Shown here: positions 6,754 to 14,070 of the stretch, piece after piece | Layout: the number at the start of each line of letters is the position of its first letter | Numbering within the stretch: position 1 is the stretch's first letter | Assembly (NCBI GenBank): GCA_910587515.1 | Contig: CAJULW010000004.1 | Location: forward strand, 1-30,464 | Length of the DNA stretch: 30,464 bases | Origin: an uncultured Duncaniella sp. | Lineage (GTDB): Bacteria; Bacteroidota; Bacteroidia; Bacteroidales; Muribaculaceae | Direction: 5' to 3' | The notes under the pieces: model-generated | What the model saw: only the letters and a program-made list of their open reading frames with translations | Databases searched by the model: none | Told to the model about the DNA's origin: nothing | Program-made: the position numbers and the translations under genes

Positions 6754-7311
6754 ATGACAGAGAAAGAAAAAATGCTGACAGGCATGATTTATGATGCAAA
6801 CAACGACCCTCAGCTTATAGCCGAGAGACTTGAATGTAAAGAATTGTGTCATGATTACAATAATCTCAGACCGAATGATTCCAAGACAAGGCGAGAGATT
6901 CTCTTAAAGATTTTAGGCTCGGTGAAGGGCGATTTCCTGATTGAGCAGCCTTTCCTTTGCGATTATGGCTACAACATTCATATAGGAAATAACTTCTACT
7001 CCAATCATAATCTCGTAATACTTGACGAAGCTCCGATAATATTCGGCGACAACGTATTCATTGCACCCAACTGCGGATTCTATACCGCCAGACATCCAAT
7101 TAATGCCAAGGAAAGAAATGAAGGACTTGAATATGCACATTCTATATCAGTAGGTAACAACGTTTGGATAGGAGCCAACGTCTGCGTGTTGCCTGGGGTG
7201 AATATAGGAGACGGCTGTGTCATAGGTGCCGGTAGCGTAATAGTGAACGACATCCCACCTCATTCAGTAGCCGTAGGAAACCCTTGCAAAGTAATAAAAA
7301 CTATAAAATAA
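6754..7311 (+). CDS. Sugar O-acetyltransferase (maltose/galactoside type, left-handed beta helix)
   Basis: A 185-residue acetyltransferase of the maltose/galactoside O-acetyltransferase group, which moves acetyl from acetyl-CoA to a sugar hydroxyl. The N-terminal helical Mac domain (MLTGMIYDANNDPQLIAERLECKELCHDYN) is followed by hexapeptide repeats: FGDNVFIAPNCGF, then TARHPINA with the catalytic His, then VGNNVWIGANVCVLPGVNIGDGCVIGAGSVIVNDIPPHSVAVGNPCKVIK, the typical coil and closing segment. It is full length. The DUF1349 gene starts five bases after its stop, so the two are one transcription unit. The natural acceptor is unknown; family members often act on many sugars. Confidence 0.9.
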   Translation: MTEKEKMLTGMIYDANNDPQLIAERLECKELCHDYNNLRPNDSKTRREILLKILGSVKGDFLIEQPFLCDYGYNIHIGNNFYSNHNLVILDEAPIIFGDNVFIAPNCGFYTARHPINAKERNEGLEYAHSISVGNNVWIGANVCVLPGVNIGDGCVIGAGSVIVNDIPPHSVAVGNPCKVIKTIK

Positions 7312-7316
7312 CAGAC

Positions 7317-7967
7317 ATGGTACAAAAAATTTTACTAATGGCATTTATGCTACAGTCTGGTCTGTCTTTATCTGCCCAGACACTTGAAAAAATGAACTGG
7401 TTCAATGAACCGTCGCAATGGAGCATCTCAGATAATAGACTCTCAATGTCTGTCACTCCCAAAAGTGACTACTGGCGAATATCGCATTACGGTTTCACCG
7501 TTGATGATGCGCCGTTCTACTATGCTGAATACGGTGGAGAATTCGAGGCAAAGGTAAAGGTGTCGGGCGATTACAAGGTGCGCTTCGACCAAGCCGGCAT
7601 GATGATTCGTATCGACCACGAAAACTATATCAAGGCTGGTATAGAATACGTTGACGGCAAATACAACCTCAGCACAGTAGTAACCCATCACACATCCGAC
7701 TGGAGCGTCATCGCCCTTGACAAACCTGTCGATTTCATCTGGATAAAGGCAGTACGCCGAAAAGATGCGATAGAGATTTTCTATTCATTCGACGACAAGG
7801 AATACATCATGATGCGAAACGCATGGATGGAAGCCAATCGCCCTGTAAAAATCGGTATGATGGGCACTTGTCCTGATGGAAACGGCTTCAATGTAACATT
7901 CTCCGATTTCTCGGTAAAGCATCTTCCTGACGCGATTCGCACGGAATGGCTCGAAAACAACAAATGA
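7317..7967 (+). CDS. Exported DUF1349-family protein (concanavalin-like fold)
   Basis: A 216-residue protein with a signal peptide (MVQKILLMAFMLQSGLSLSAQ) followed by a DUF1349 domain. Family hallmarks are FDQAGMMIRIDHENYIKAGIEYVDGKYNLSTVVTHHTSDWSVIAL and the C-terminal GMMGTCPDGNGFNVTFSDFSV. This fold resembles laminin-G/concanavalin carbohydrate-binding domains; no catalytic role is established. ATG 7317 was chosen over the upstream ATG 7284 because 7284 lies inside the acetyltransferase and 7317 begins a clean signal peptide five bases past that stop. It is coupled with the acetyltransferase, and the glyoxalase-like gene follows at once. Confidence 0.85.
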   Translation: MVQKILLMAFMLQSGLSLSAQTLEKMNWFNEPSQWSISDNRLSMSVTPKSDYWRISHYGFTVDDAPFYYAEYGGEFEAKVKVSGDYKVRFDQAGMMIRIDHENYIKAGIEYVDGKYNLSTVVTHHTSDWSVIALDKPVDFIWIKAVRRKDAIEIFYSFDDKEYIMMRNAWMEANRPVKIGMMGTCPDGNGFNVTFSDFSVKHLPDAIRTEWLENNK

Positions 7968-7982
7968 TATTTGGTAATGTAT

Positions 7983-8366
7983 ATGAGAATAGACCATGTA
8001 GCCTTGTATGTCCGTGATTTGGATGGCGCGAAAGATTTCTTTGTAAAGTATTTTCAAGCCGTACCCTCAGAACAATACCACAATCCTAAGACTGATTTCA
8101 AGTCATATTTTCTGAGCTTTGACGGCGGGGCCAGGCTTGAAATCATGACACGCCCGGGATTGCATGAGCAGAATGACACACATATGCGCACAGGTTTTAT
8201 ACATCTGTCATTTAGTGTCAGAAATCGTGAAATGGTTGATAAGCTTACTTCAGAACTTGGATCCGACGGATATAAAGTAGTTAGCGGCCCCAGAGTTACA
8301 GGTGACGGCTATTATTAAAGTCAAATCATAGGATTCGAAGGCAATGTAATCGAAATTACCGAATAA
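7983..8366 (+). pseudogene. Glyoxalase/VOC-family protein with an in-frame stop
   Basis: A vicinal-oxygen-chelate protein (glyoxalase/dioxygenase superfamily). The start MRIDHVALYVRDLDGAKDFFVKYF with His4, the middle SFDGGARLEIMTRP and HMRTGFIHLSFSV are typical. The frame is closed by TAA at 8316-8318 after GPRVTGDGYY, but continues in the same frame for 15 more codons (SQIIGFEGNVIEITE) to TAA at 8364-8366. That tail is exactly the family's last strand and contains the metal-binding Glu (in VIEIT). A Glu codon GAA changed to TAA would explain it. Without readthrough the product ends at residue 111 and should not bind metal properly. ATG 7977 is an alternative start. It is third in the acetyltransferase row. 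Confidence 0.8.
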
Positions 8367-8380
8367 TAAACATGACCGAA

Positions 8381-8423
8381 CATATACGAAAGGCGGGATT
8401 ACCTGTCTTTCGTATGTGTTTTT
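8381..8423 (+). terminator. Rho-independent terminator after the acetyltransferase row
   Basis: Arms at 8381-8392 and 8407-8418 pair as catatacgaaag with ctttcgtatgtg (11 of 12 paired), followed by a run of T at 8419-8423. It closes the acetyltransferase-DUF1349-VOC unit. Confidence 0.75.
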
Positions 8424-8443
8424 AATTCATATAAACAACCGAC

Positions 8444-9718
8444 ATGAACAAAATTCTAATCGTAGATGCCTCCGAATCCGACCGTCGGCTTATGTCAGGC
8501 TTACTTGTCAAGCACGGCTATAAGCCGATTGCTGTTGACAGCATGGAGGCCGCAAAAGAGAAAGTGGCAGAGTTACCACCGGGGGCAGTCGTAGTCGCAG
8601 CGATGAAATTCACCGGCGGCACGGCACAGGCATTAATCAACTGGCAGAAGCGCGAGGGATACAAATTTCCGGTCATAGCCATAGTGGATAACCTCAATCC
8701 ATTGGAGATAGCCGATGTGATGAAAGACGGCGGGGCCGTCAACATTATCCAGCGTCCGGCCATTGACAAGCAGCTTGTAGAAACCGTCGGCAGGTATGCC
8801 AAGCCCGAAAACGTGGTACTGGCGCTATCCGACGAGCTTATACTTCGTCGGAGCGATGCGTTCAGACGTATAGAAAAGTCAATCCGCACTATCGCAGGAA
8901 CAAACGCCAACTGCATAATCTTCGGAGAATGTGGAACCGGAAAGGAACAGATAGCCAATCAGATTTATATTCACAGTTCCCGCGCCCAAAAGCCATGCAC
9001 GGCCATCGAGGCCGGAGGAGCGGCTCTTGTCGGTCAGCATGATCCGGCAACAATGCGCAGCGAGATGTATAACCGTATCGAAAGCTATTTCAAGAAGGCT
9101 GATGGAGGTACGATAATTCTCAAGAATATCCATCTGCTGAACTTCGACAAACAGTCGGTACTGCTGCATATACTTGTAAACGAGCATCCAGATGTGCGCG
9201 TGATATGCACCGCCGAGCCGGAACTGTTGAAAATGGTGTCGGAAAAGGCTTTCCGCCCAAACTTGTTCTACATACTCCGTCAGACGAGTATATCAGTGCC
9301 ACCGTTGAGAGAAACGACAGAGGACATTCCCAGCATCGCCGACTATCTTCTGACAATGTACGCTCAAAAGAAACGGCAACCGAAGAAACGGCTTAACGCA
9401 TCTGCAATAAAGGCGTTGAAGTTGCACCCGTGGCCCGGCAATGTACGCGAGCTGAAAGATAAAGTTCTTTTCGCCGCCTTCCATGCCAACGGAGATACGG
9501 TAAGTGCAGATAATCTCTGCTTTGACAAATCCAATCCAGATATATCTGAAAACCTGACACACCGCAATCCCCAAGAAGAAAGGAATAAGATTGTCAGGGC
9601 ATACAACAGGGCCGGGACATGGAAAGGCGCGGCAAAACTACTCGGAATATCGGAAAGGTTCCTCTATCAGCTCCGTAAAAAGCACCATATCAATTCCAAC
9701 GAGATGAACGAGGCTTGA
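8444..9718 (+). CDS. NtrC-like regulator with degenerate receiver and AAA+ domains
   Basis: A 424-residue protein with the layout of a sigma-54-type response regulator: receiver (1-118), AAA+ core (about 130-365) and Fis-type HTH (393-415, WKGAAKLLGISERFLYQLRKKHH). Key residues are missing. The receiver strand GAVVVAAM (47-54) has no phospho-accepting Asp, and the usual Lys is Arg (QRP, 103-105). Walker A is intact (GECGTGKE, 161-168), but Walker B reads GGTIILKN (221-228), with Lys and Asn in place of Asp and Glu, and the sigma-54-contacting GAFTGA loop is absent. The sensor II motif WPGNVRELK (330-338) is kept. It probably binds DNA and perhaps nucleotide, but should neither be phosphorylated nor drive sigma-54 open-complex formation. 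It has its own unit after a terminator; no histidine kinase is nearby. Confidence 0.85.
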   Translation: MNKILIVDASESDRRLMSGLLVKHGYKPIAVDSMEAAKEKVAELPPGAVVVAAMKFTGGTAQALINWQKREGYKFPVIAIVDNLNPLEIADVMKDGGAVNIIQRPAIDKQLVETVGRYAKPENVVLALSDELILRRSDAFRRIEKSIRTIAGTNANCIIFGECGTGKEQIANQIYIHSSRAQKPCTAIEAGGAALVGQHDPATMRSEMYNRIESYFKKADGGTIILKNIHLLNFDKQSVLLHILVNEHPDVRVICTAEPELLKMVSEKAFRPNLFYILRQTSISVPPLRETTEDIPSIADYLLTMYAQKKRQPKKRLNASAIKALKLHPWPGNVRELKDKVLFAAFHANGDTVSADNLCFDKSNPDISENLTHRNPQEERNKIVRAYNRAGTWKGAAKLLGISERFLYQLRKKHHINSNEMNEA

Positions 9719-9744
9719 CAACCTTGAAAAAATGCGTAACTTTG
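9715..9744 (+). promoter_or_regulatory. Promoter of an intergenic RNA
   Basis: TTGACA at 9715-9720 overlaps the stop codon region of the NtrC-like gene, and TAACTTTG follows at 9737-9744, a full -7 box. No ORF of note starts in the next 330 bases, so the transcript would be non-coding or a long leader. Confidence 0.6.
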
Positions 9745-9749
9745 CAACG

Positions 9750-9965
9750 CAAAATAGCAAAGAATAACAGTTGAAGAGTCAGCTGTTTTAATGATATTCA
9801 TAACACAACACCGCATCTTGTTTAAGTGAAAATCTGGTACATTGGAACTTGTAAGAGCAAATGCGTGATGATTATGCTATGCATTGGCATAGCGTGCTGT
9901 CACGTTCTCTTACATGGGTTTACCAGAACCGTCACTTTTGGACTGTGATTAGCACGCTATTTTTC
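9750..9965 (+). ncRNA. Candidate structured RNA with competing hairpins
   Basis: This follows a good promoter and ends in a T run. Visible pairings are a 5' hairpin (aacagttga/tcagctgtt near 9767-9788), an outer stem tctggta/taccaga (about 9832 to 9926), inner stems tgtaagag/ctcttaca and cgtga/tcacg, and a 7-bp stem gctatgc/gcatagc (9876-9882 with 9887-9893). The 10 bases at 9889-9898 also pair perfectly with 9951-9960, followed by TTTTTC, which gives a terminator that excludes the 9876-9893 stem. It could be an attenuated leader or a stand-alone regulatory RNA. I do not recognise it as a known family. Confidence 0.5.
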
Positions 9966-10012
9966 TCCAATTTTAATCAGCAACTCAGGTAGTACTAAAT
10001 AAAAAAACTTCT

Positions 10013-10047
10013 ATTTTATTCAATACAGGGTATTTATTGAATAAAAT
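10013..10047. promoter_or_regulatory. 13-bp inverted repeat operator before the ATPase gene
   Basis: attttattcaata at 10013-10025 is perfectly complementary to 10035-10047, with a 9-base spacer. It ends five bases before the -7 box of the ATPase gene and so covers the -33 region, the position of a repressor or activator site. Confidence 0.6.
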
Positions 10048-10051
10048 TCGT

Positions 10052-10059
10052 TATATTTG
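10052..10059 (+). promoter_or_regulatory. -7 box of the ATPase gene (TATATTTG)
   Basis: A full TAnnTTTG match 19 bases before ATG 10079. Its position decides against the upstream in-frame start at 10037, which would lie ahead of the promoter core. Confidence 0.6.
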
Positions 10060-10078
10060 TAGTCTAAGACAGACTGCG

Positions 10079-11317
10079 ATGAAAACGACGATACTTAATC
10101 AGCGAGCGGAACGTGACGAACTGATGTCGCGTCCTTATCAGCAACGACATACCAAGTATGATACTGACGAACTGTTACAGAATCCTCTTATCAAACTTAT
10201 AACCGGGCCTCGGCGTGTAGGTAAATCTGTTTTTGCCCTGCTTATGTTGCAAGGCAAAAATTTCGCGTATCTCAATTTTGATGACAGCCAGTTGCTTGAA
10301 AAATGGGATGAGGAGCTGGTGATGTCAGCACTTGATGATGTCTATCCTGATTATGATTTCATGCTGCTTGATGAAGTCCAGAATCTTCCCGACTGGGATT
10401 TATGGATCAGCAAACTTTACCGTCGTGGAAAAAATCTTATAATCACGGGTAGCAATGCGAAAATGTTGAGCAGCGAGATGGCGACTGTCCTGACCGGGCG
10501 TTATCTCCAGATTGAAATGTTGCCGTTCAGTCTTGACGAAACAATGAAATGGAAAAACATCAGTCTGGAACGAGAGGAACAGGCGGCACAGGCAATCGTT
10601 CTCGCCGATGATTATATGCGTAATGGCGGCTATCCCGAAACGATACCGGCTCGCAGTATCACCAAGAGCTATCTTTCAACACTATTCGATTCAATATTAC
10701 TGAAAGACGTTGCCAAACGCCATAAAGTAAGGAATACAACCGACCTATACAACCTTGCAACATATTTGTTGTCAAATTTCTGCAATCCGATTTCAGCCAA
10801 TGAACTTGCCGGAGAGCTGGGATTGTCAAGCGTGGCAACGACAAAGAAATTCTGCGACTATCTAAACGAGCCTTATCTGTTCTTCTTTCTGCCACGCTTC
10901 AACAACAAGTTAAAGCTGATGAGCAAAGCACCGAAAAAGGTTTATGTTGTTGACAACGGCTTTGTGCAAAGCACGGCTTTCAATCTAAGCGAAAATCTCG
11001 GTAGATTGTTGGAAAATCAAGTATTTGTAGAACTCTTGCGTCGTGGCTATATCCCCGGTAAGACCCTGTTCTATTATCGTACACGCAATGACAAAGAGAT
11101 AGACTTCGTAACCAGCAAAGGCACAAAGGTTGAGCAACTGATTCAAGTCTGCTATGATATGACCTCCGAGAAAACCCGCAAACGCGAACTCGATGCCCTC
11201 ACCGAAGCCGCCGAAGAACTCCACTGCGACAACCTAATTGTAATTACTAATGATCAACAAGAGGAAACCGAATGGAAAAATCACAAAATTAAGGTTGTCA
11301 ATGTCGGTAATTTTTGA
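10079..11317 (+). CDS. AAA_14 / DUF4143 family ATPase
   Basis: A 412-residue ATPase of the AAA_14-DUF4143 type, common in gut Bacteroidales. The N-terminal P-loop domain has Walker A GPRRVGKS (43-50), Walker B FMLLDE (94-99), a sensor strand LIITGSNAKML (120-130) and the TGRY arginine segment (139-142). A winged-helix-like region follows (NPISANELAGELGLSSVATTKKFCDYL). The DUF4143 end has a nuclease-like strand pair, NDKEIDFVTSKG and EQLIQVCYDM; the Lys often seen in the second strand of PD-(D/E)XK folds is Cys here. The role of the family is not firmly known. ATG 10079 was chosen because it follows the -7 box. The gene is alone on its transcript, with an inverted repeat over the promoter suggesting autoregulation. 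Confidence 0.85.
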   Translation: MKTTILNQRAERDELMSRPYQQRHTKYDTDELLQNPLIKLITGPRRVGKSVFALLMLQGKNFAYLNFDDSQLLEKWDEELVMSALDDVYPDYDFMLLDEVQNLPDWDLWISKLYRRGKNLIITGSNAKMLSSEMATVLTGRYLQIEMLPFSLDETMKWKNISLEREEQAAQAIVLADDYMRNGGYPETIPARSITKSYLSTLFDSILLKDVAKRHKVRNTTDLYNLATYLLSNFCNPISANELAGELGLSSVATTKKFCDYLNEPYLFFFLPRFNNKLKLMSKAPKKVYVVDNGFVQSTAFNLSENLGRLLENQVFVELLRRGYIPGKTLFYYRTRNDKEIDFVTSKGTKVEQLIQVCYDMTSEKTRKRELDALTEAAEELHCDNLIVITNDQQEETEWKNHKIKVVNVGNF

Positions 11318-11325
11318 CTCAACTT

Positions 11326-11363
11326 ATTACCAAATTTGGCCACTTTTCATTACCAAATTTGGC
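11326..11363. repeat. Direct repeat attaccaaatttggc, two copies
   Basis: The 15-mer occurs at 11326-11340 and 11349-11363, 23 bases apart. Each copy contains the 10-bp palindrome ccaaatttgg. It starts nine bases after the ATPase stop, and a TATATTTTG promoter-like sequence begins right behind it. This looks like a repressor operator left from a promoter. Confidence 0.6.
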
Positions 11364-11468
11364 TATATTTTGTAGTTTAAGATTAAGAGTAACATGAACC
11401 CTAAATACTCAATCGGTAGAGAAGTCATTTTTAACGCTCTGGTGCATTGTGAATTGAAGGAAAAGTAG

Positions 11469-11476
11469 TATCTTTG
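11469..11476 (+). promoter_or_regulatory. -7 box of an intergenic RNA (TATCTTTG)
   Basis: A full TAnnTTTG match; transcription would begin near 11483 and end at the strong terminator at 11633-11677. Confidence 0.55.
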
Positions 11477-11482
11477 TACTAA

Positions 11483-11677
11483 CCCAATGGAAACAATGGG
11501 AAGAACATTGAAATAGTGCCGTGTGCAATTCGTGAACAACGGATAGTATGGCATTACAATATTCTGAAAACGACTTAGTTACAACGATATTATCCGACAC
11601 CAGGCGGATCACAATAAGATTTATCAAATCACAGTAAAAGCTCTGAAAATCCACTATTTTCGGAGCTTTTACTTTTT
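11483..11677 (+). ncRNA. Candidate small RNA of about 190 nt
   Basis: It is delimited by a full -7 box upstream and a very strong terminator downstream. The longest plausible reading frame inside is only nine codons (ATG 11487), so it is more likely a non-coding RNA or the truncated leader of a lost gene than a messenger. The family is unknown. Confidence 0.4.
11633..11677 (+). terminator. 18-bp stem terminator
   Basis: Arms 11633-11650 and 11656-11673 pair along all 18 positions with one G-U pair and a 5-base loop, followed by a T run. It could work on either strand, as the upstream side is also A-rich. Confidence 0.8.
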
Positions 11678-11706
11678 ACCTCATACACCAAATCGGTGCA
11701 ATATAT

Positions 11707-12329
11707 GGTGCATGGTAAAAAGTCTGTGTTTAGGCATAAATGTTGCAGATGCGGCCCTATGTTCTGCGGGCACACCCGCCATTTCTCTGCGTGAAGACCC
11801 TCTGCAGAGTCCTTCCACTGCCTGTAGCCGCTCAGATGGCGCTTGACGCTCAAACAAATCACCGTCTATATCGAAGAACCATTCAAAAGAGCGGCCCGTA
11901 ATCGGGTATCTGTCCAAGCATATCTTAAAAAAAGCCGCAAACTCTTTCGAGAGGCGGGCGCCTTCGGCAAAAGAGTTCCCAGCGTCGGCTGACGCTCTTG
12001 CCTGTCCCAATCTCAACCCAGCGCCAGCGCTTGATGAGGAACGACATCTTTCGTCCTCTGACCGGATAATCCCGTAAGATGCTTTCCTCATAGAAGCCAT
12101 TCTGACGAAGCTGGCCGGAGAGGTAACCATCAACTCCATTATCTCGTTCCTCCAAAGTGACATCAAGGGTATCCGAGGTCTTGCTAACCTTGACAACCTT
12201 AAAATACTAGACCATCTATTCCGGCAGCAGGCACTACGCCAACTCAATAAGGGTCCTTTCCCATTGCAGATTTTCTTTGGCGCAAAGGTACAATCTTTAT
12301 TGCTATCACACAGTTTTTTACCATGCACC
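11707..12329. mobile_element. Deleted IS (ISAon1-like) with terminal inverted repeats, MITE-like
   Basis: The ends carry a perfect 15-bp terminal inverted repeat, ggtgcatggtaaaaa at 11707-11721 and its complement at 12315-12329, with weaker similarity further in. The 623-bp interior holds the remains of a minus-strand transposase N-terminal region. No target-site duplication is visible in the flanks. The catalytic part of the transposase has been deleted, so movement would need a complete relative elsewhere in the genome. Confidence 0.75.
11740..12275 (-). pseudogene. Transposase N-terminal remnant (ISAon1-type), frameshifted
   Basis: Fragments in three minus-strand frames join into one recognisable protein: VVKVSKTSDTLDVTLEERDN, then GFYEESILRDYPVRGRKMSFLIKRWRWVEIGTGKSVSRRWELF (frame of 11925-12155), then LSKEFAAFFKICLDRYPITGRSFEWFF in the next frame, then HLSGYRQWKDSAEGLHAEKWRVCPQNIGPHL in a third. 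From memory this is the order of the ISAon1-type transposase N-terminal region. The similarity stops just where the first catalytic Asp segment (normally following IGPHLS) should begin. At least two frameshifts and an internal stop are present, so no product is expected. A -7 box (TACCTTTG) on the minus strand near 12281-12288 would be its old promoter. Confidence 0.7.
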
Positions 12330-12631
12330 GCTCAGAGGCTGCGTTCATCACCTGTGACGGGATATCCATTTTAATAGACTGTTTCTGATCTACAAAAATA
12401 ACATTATTCTTTTATTGCGACAATCTTTTGGAATAAAAGGCGCTCATTCATCACCATTTTCTCTCTACGACTTCACAATCATTTCCAAAAGCAAGTCAAT
12501 GAAACAGCAATATATTGGTTATTAGACCATTTGCAAAAACGCACATAATATTTTATAAATTTCACACAATAGATGCAAGGATTTGGATTACATTGGATTT
12601 ACTATAATAAGAAACCAATTAAACAAATGAC
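12330..12631. other. AT-rich intergenic region before the NigD-like gene
   Basis: About 300 bases of AT-rich sequence without an ORF. No full TAnnTTTG box was found close to the NigD-like start, which would fit transcription by an alternative sigma factor such as the ECF sigma factor encoded downstream. Confidence 0.35.
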
Positions 12632-13363
12632 ATGAAAAAGAAAAAGCTATTATTATTAGGGGTTGGTGCGTTCCTGACAACACTCCCGTCATGTTCCGAT
12701 AATGATGACTCATTTGACAAGAACCGTCCGACGGCAATCGTAACGGTATGCCCGAATGCAGACGGCAGTTTCATCATGCAGCTTGACAACACCACCCAAC
12801 TGATACCGACAAATCTAAAGGCATCGCCATTTGGGTCTAAAGAAGTTCGCGCCCTTGTCAACTACACAGAGACCGGCACAAATACCATCAAAGACAACAT
12901 ACGCAACGTACAAGTCAACTGGATCGACAGCATCCGAACAAAGATGCCTGTTGAAAGCGCCGGTGAATTAAACGACATAAAGTTCGGCAAAGATCCATTG
13001 GAAATCATTGCGGATTGGGTGACAGTTGCCGAGGACGGCTACCTGACACTGCGTATACGTACGGTATGGGGAACAAGCAACGCCAAACACTTCGTCAATC
13101 TTCTTTATGGAACAAATCCCGCCGATCCTTATGAATTTGAACTGAGACATAATGCCAACGGTGACACCTACGGACAATGGGGAGATGCCTTGATCGCTTT
13201 TAACCTCAACAATCTATCACAGGGAAACGACGACACAAAAAAAATCAAGCTCAAATGGAAGTCTTTCACAGGTGACAAGTCTATCGAATTTGAGATAAAA
13301 ATGAGATCCGGAAAGCAAGAAATCGACGCCAGTAGTATCCGATATTCCAAAGATATAAAATAA
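12632..13363 (+). CDS. NigD-like lipoprotein
   Basis: A 243-residue lipoprotein with lipobox LPSC (Cys21) behind MKKKKLLLLGVGAFLTT. The acidic SDNDD directly after the Cys resembles the export signal that places Bacteroidota lipoproteins on the cell surface. The body fits the NigD-like family: an N-terminal OB-like part (TAIVTVCPNADGSFIMQLDNTTQLIPTNL with VRALVNYTE) and a C-terminal part with DGYLTLRIRTVWG, FVNLLYG and PYEFELRHNANGD. Function is not established. It heads a plus-strand group with another lipoprotein, an ECF sigma factor and a Dma-like anti-sigma protein, and is a good candidate target of that sigma factor. Confidence 0.85.
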   Translation: MKKKKLLLLGVGAFLTTLPSCSDNDDSFDKNRPTAIVTVCPNADGSFIMQLDNTTQLIPTNLKASPFGSKEVRALVNYTETGTNTIKDNIRNVQVNWIDSIRTKMPVESAGELNDIKFGKDPLEIIADWVTVAEDGYLTLRIRTVWGTSNAKHFVNLLYGTNPADPYEFELRHNANGDTYGQWGDALIAFNLNNLSQGNDDTKKIKLKWKSFTGDKSIEFEIKMRSGKQEIDASSIRYSKDIK

Positions 13364-13469
13364 ATTTAATAAAAAAATGCGCCTTCGCGTGCAAGGATTT
13401 GCTAAATGAGAATTTAATATAGTGAGAGCTCTCAAAAGAATAAGTTTCAACTAAAAAGAATAACAATCA

Positions 13470-14048
13470 ATGAAATCAATAAAGTTTTTCAAGTTCGCAG
13501 CCATACTGCTAACATGTGTGTTCACCATGCCTGCGACATCATGCGACAATGATGACGACAATCCCAAGACATCTGAATTAAAATTCGACCCGGCTCAGGC
13601 AGAGGTAGCACCAGGCCAAATGGTCTCTGTGACTGTGATTGAAGGAACAGCCCCCTTCACCGTGGAGTCAAGCGATCAGGAAATCGCAACAGCCACAGCA
13701 GAACAGGACATCGTCACCGTAAACGGAATAAAGGAAGGCACAGCAACAATAATTGTTTCGGATGCAAAACAACTAATGGGCAAAATCGCTGTTGTAGTGA
13801 AAACCTCTGATATCTCGGAACTTGATTTTGACAAAAAAGCTGTGGATTTGGAAGTCGGAATGGAAGAAACTGTCACCATTAAAAACGGAACAACGCCTTA
13901 CTCAGCTACAACCGGTAATGCCGAAATAGCCACGGCAACAATCAATGATGATAAAATCACGATTACAGGCATAAAAACCGGCTCTACCACCGTGACGGTC
14001 GTTGACGATGACAAGAAATCCGGAACAATTTCCGTTACGATAAAATAA
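13470..14048 (+). CDS. Lipoprotein with two Ig-like (BIG2-type) repeats
   Basis: A 192-residue lipoprotein with signal peptide and Cys25 (MPATSC) followed by DNDDDN, an acidic stretch like the surface-export signal. Two similar beta-rich repeats follow, about 35-110 and 114-192. Each has the pattern ELxFDxxxxxVxxGxxxxVTxxxGTxPxxxxxxxxEIATAT, then xxVTVxGIKxGxxTxxVxD, then GxIxVxxK, as in bacterial Ig-like domains. Such repeats usually act in adhesion or as spacers on the surface. It lies 106 bases after the NigD-like gene and before the sigma factor, separated from the latter by a strong hairpin. Confidence 0.82.
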   Translation: MKSIKFFKFAAILLTCVFTMPATSCDNDDDNPKTSELKFDPAQAEVAPGQMVSVTVIEGTAPFTVESSDQEIATATAEQDIVTVNGIKEGTATIIVSDAKQLMGKIAVVVKTSDISELDFDKKAVDLEVGMEETVTIKNGTTPYSATTGNAEIATATINDDKITITGIKTGSTTVTVVDDDKKSGTISVTIK

Positions 14049-14070
14049 CAAGCAGTATAAAGCCTTTTGG

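Noticed and set aside
7284..7316. Upstream ATG extension of the DUF1349 gene
   Set aside because: It lies inside the acetyltransferase gene and would spoil the signal peptide that begins at 7317.
9832..9926. tRNA or known housekeeping RNA (6S, tmRNA)
   Set aside because: The fold is a nested long hairpin without a CCA end, anticodon arm or tag frame; 6S-like pairing of the two ends could not be seen.
10037..10078. Upstream ATG extension of the ATPase gene
   Set aside because: The extension overlaps the 13-bp inverted repeat and the -7 box; ATG 10079 follows the promoter.
11681..12328. A 215-codon minus-strand frame as an intact gene
   Set aside because: Only its middle matches transposase sequence; the flanking parts match in other frames, so it is a by-product of a frameshifted remnant, and its start lies in the terminal inverted repeat.
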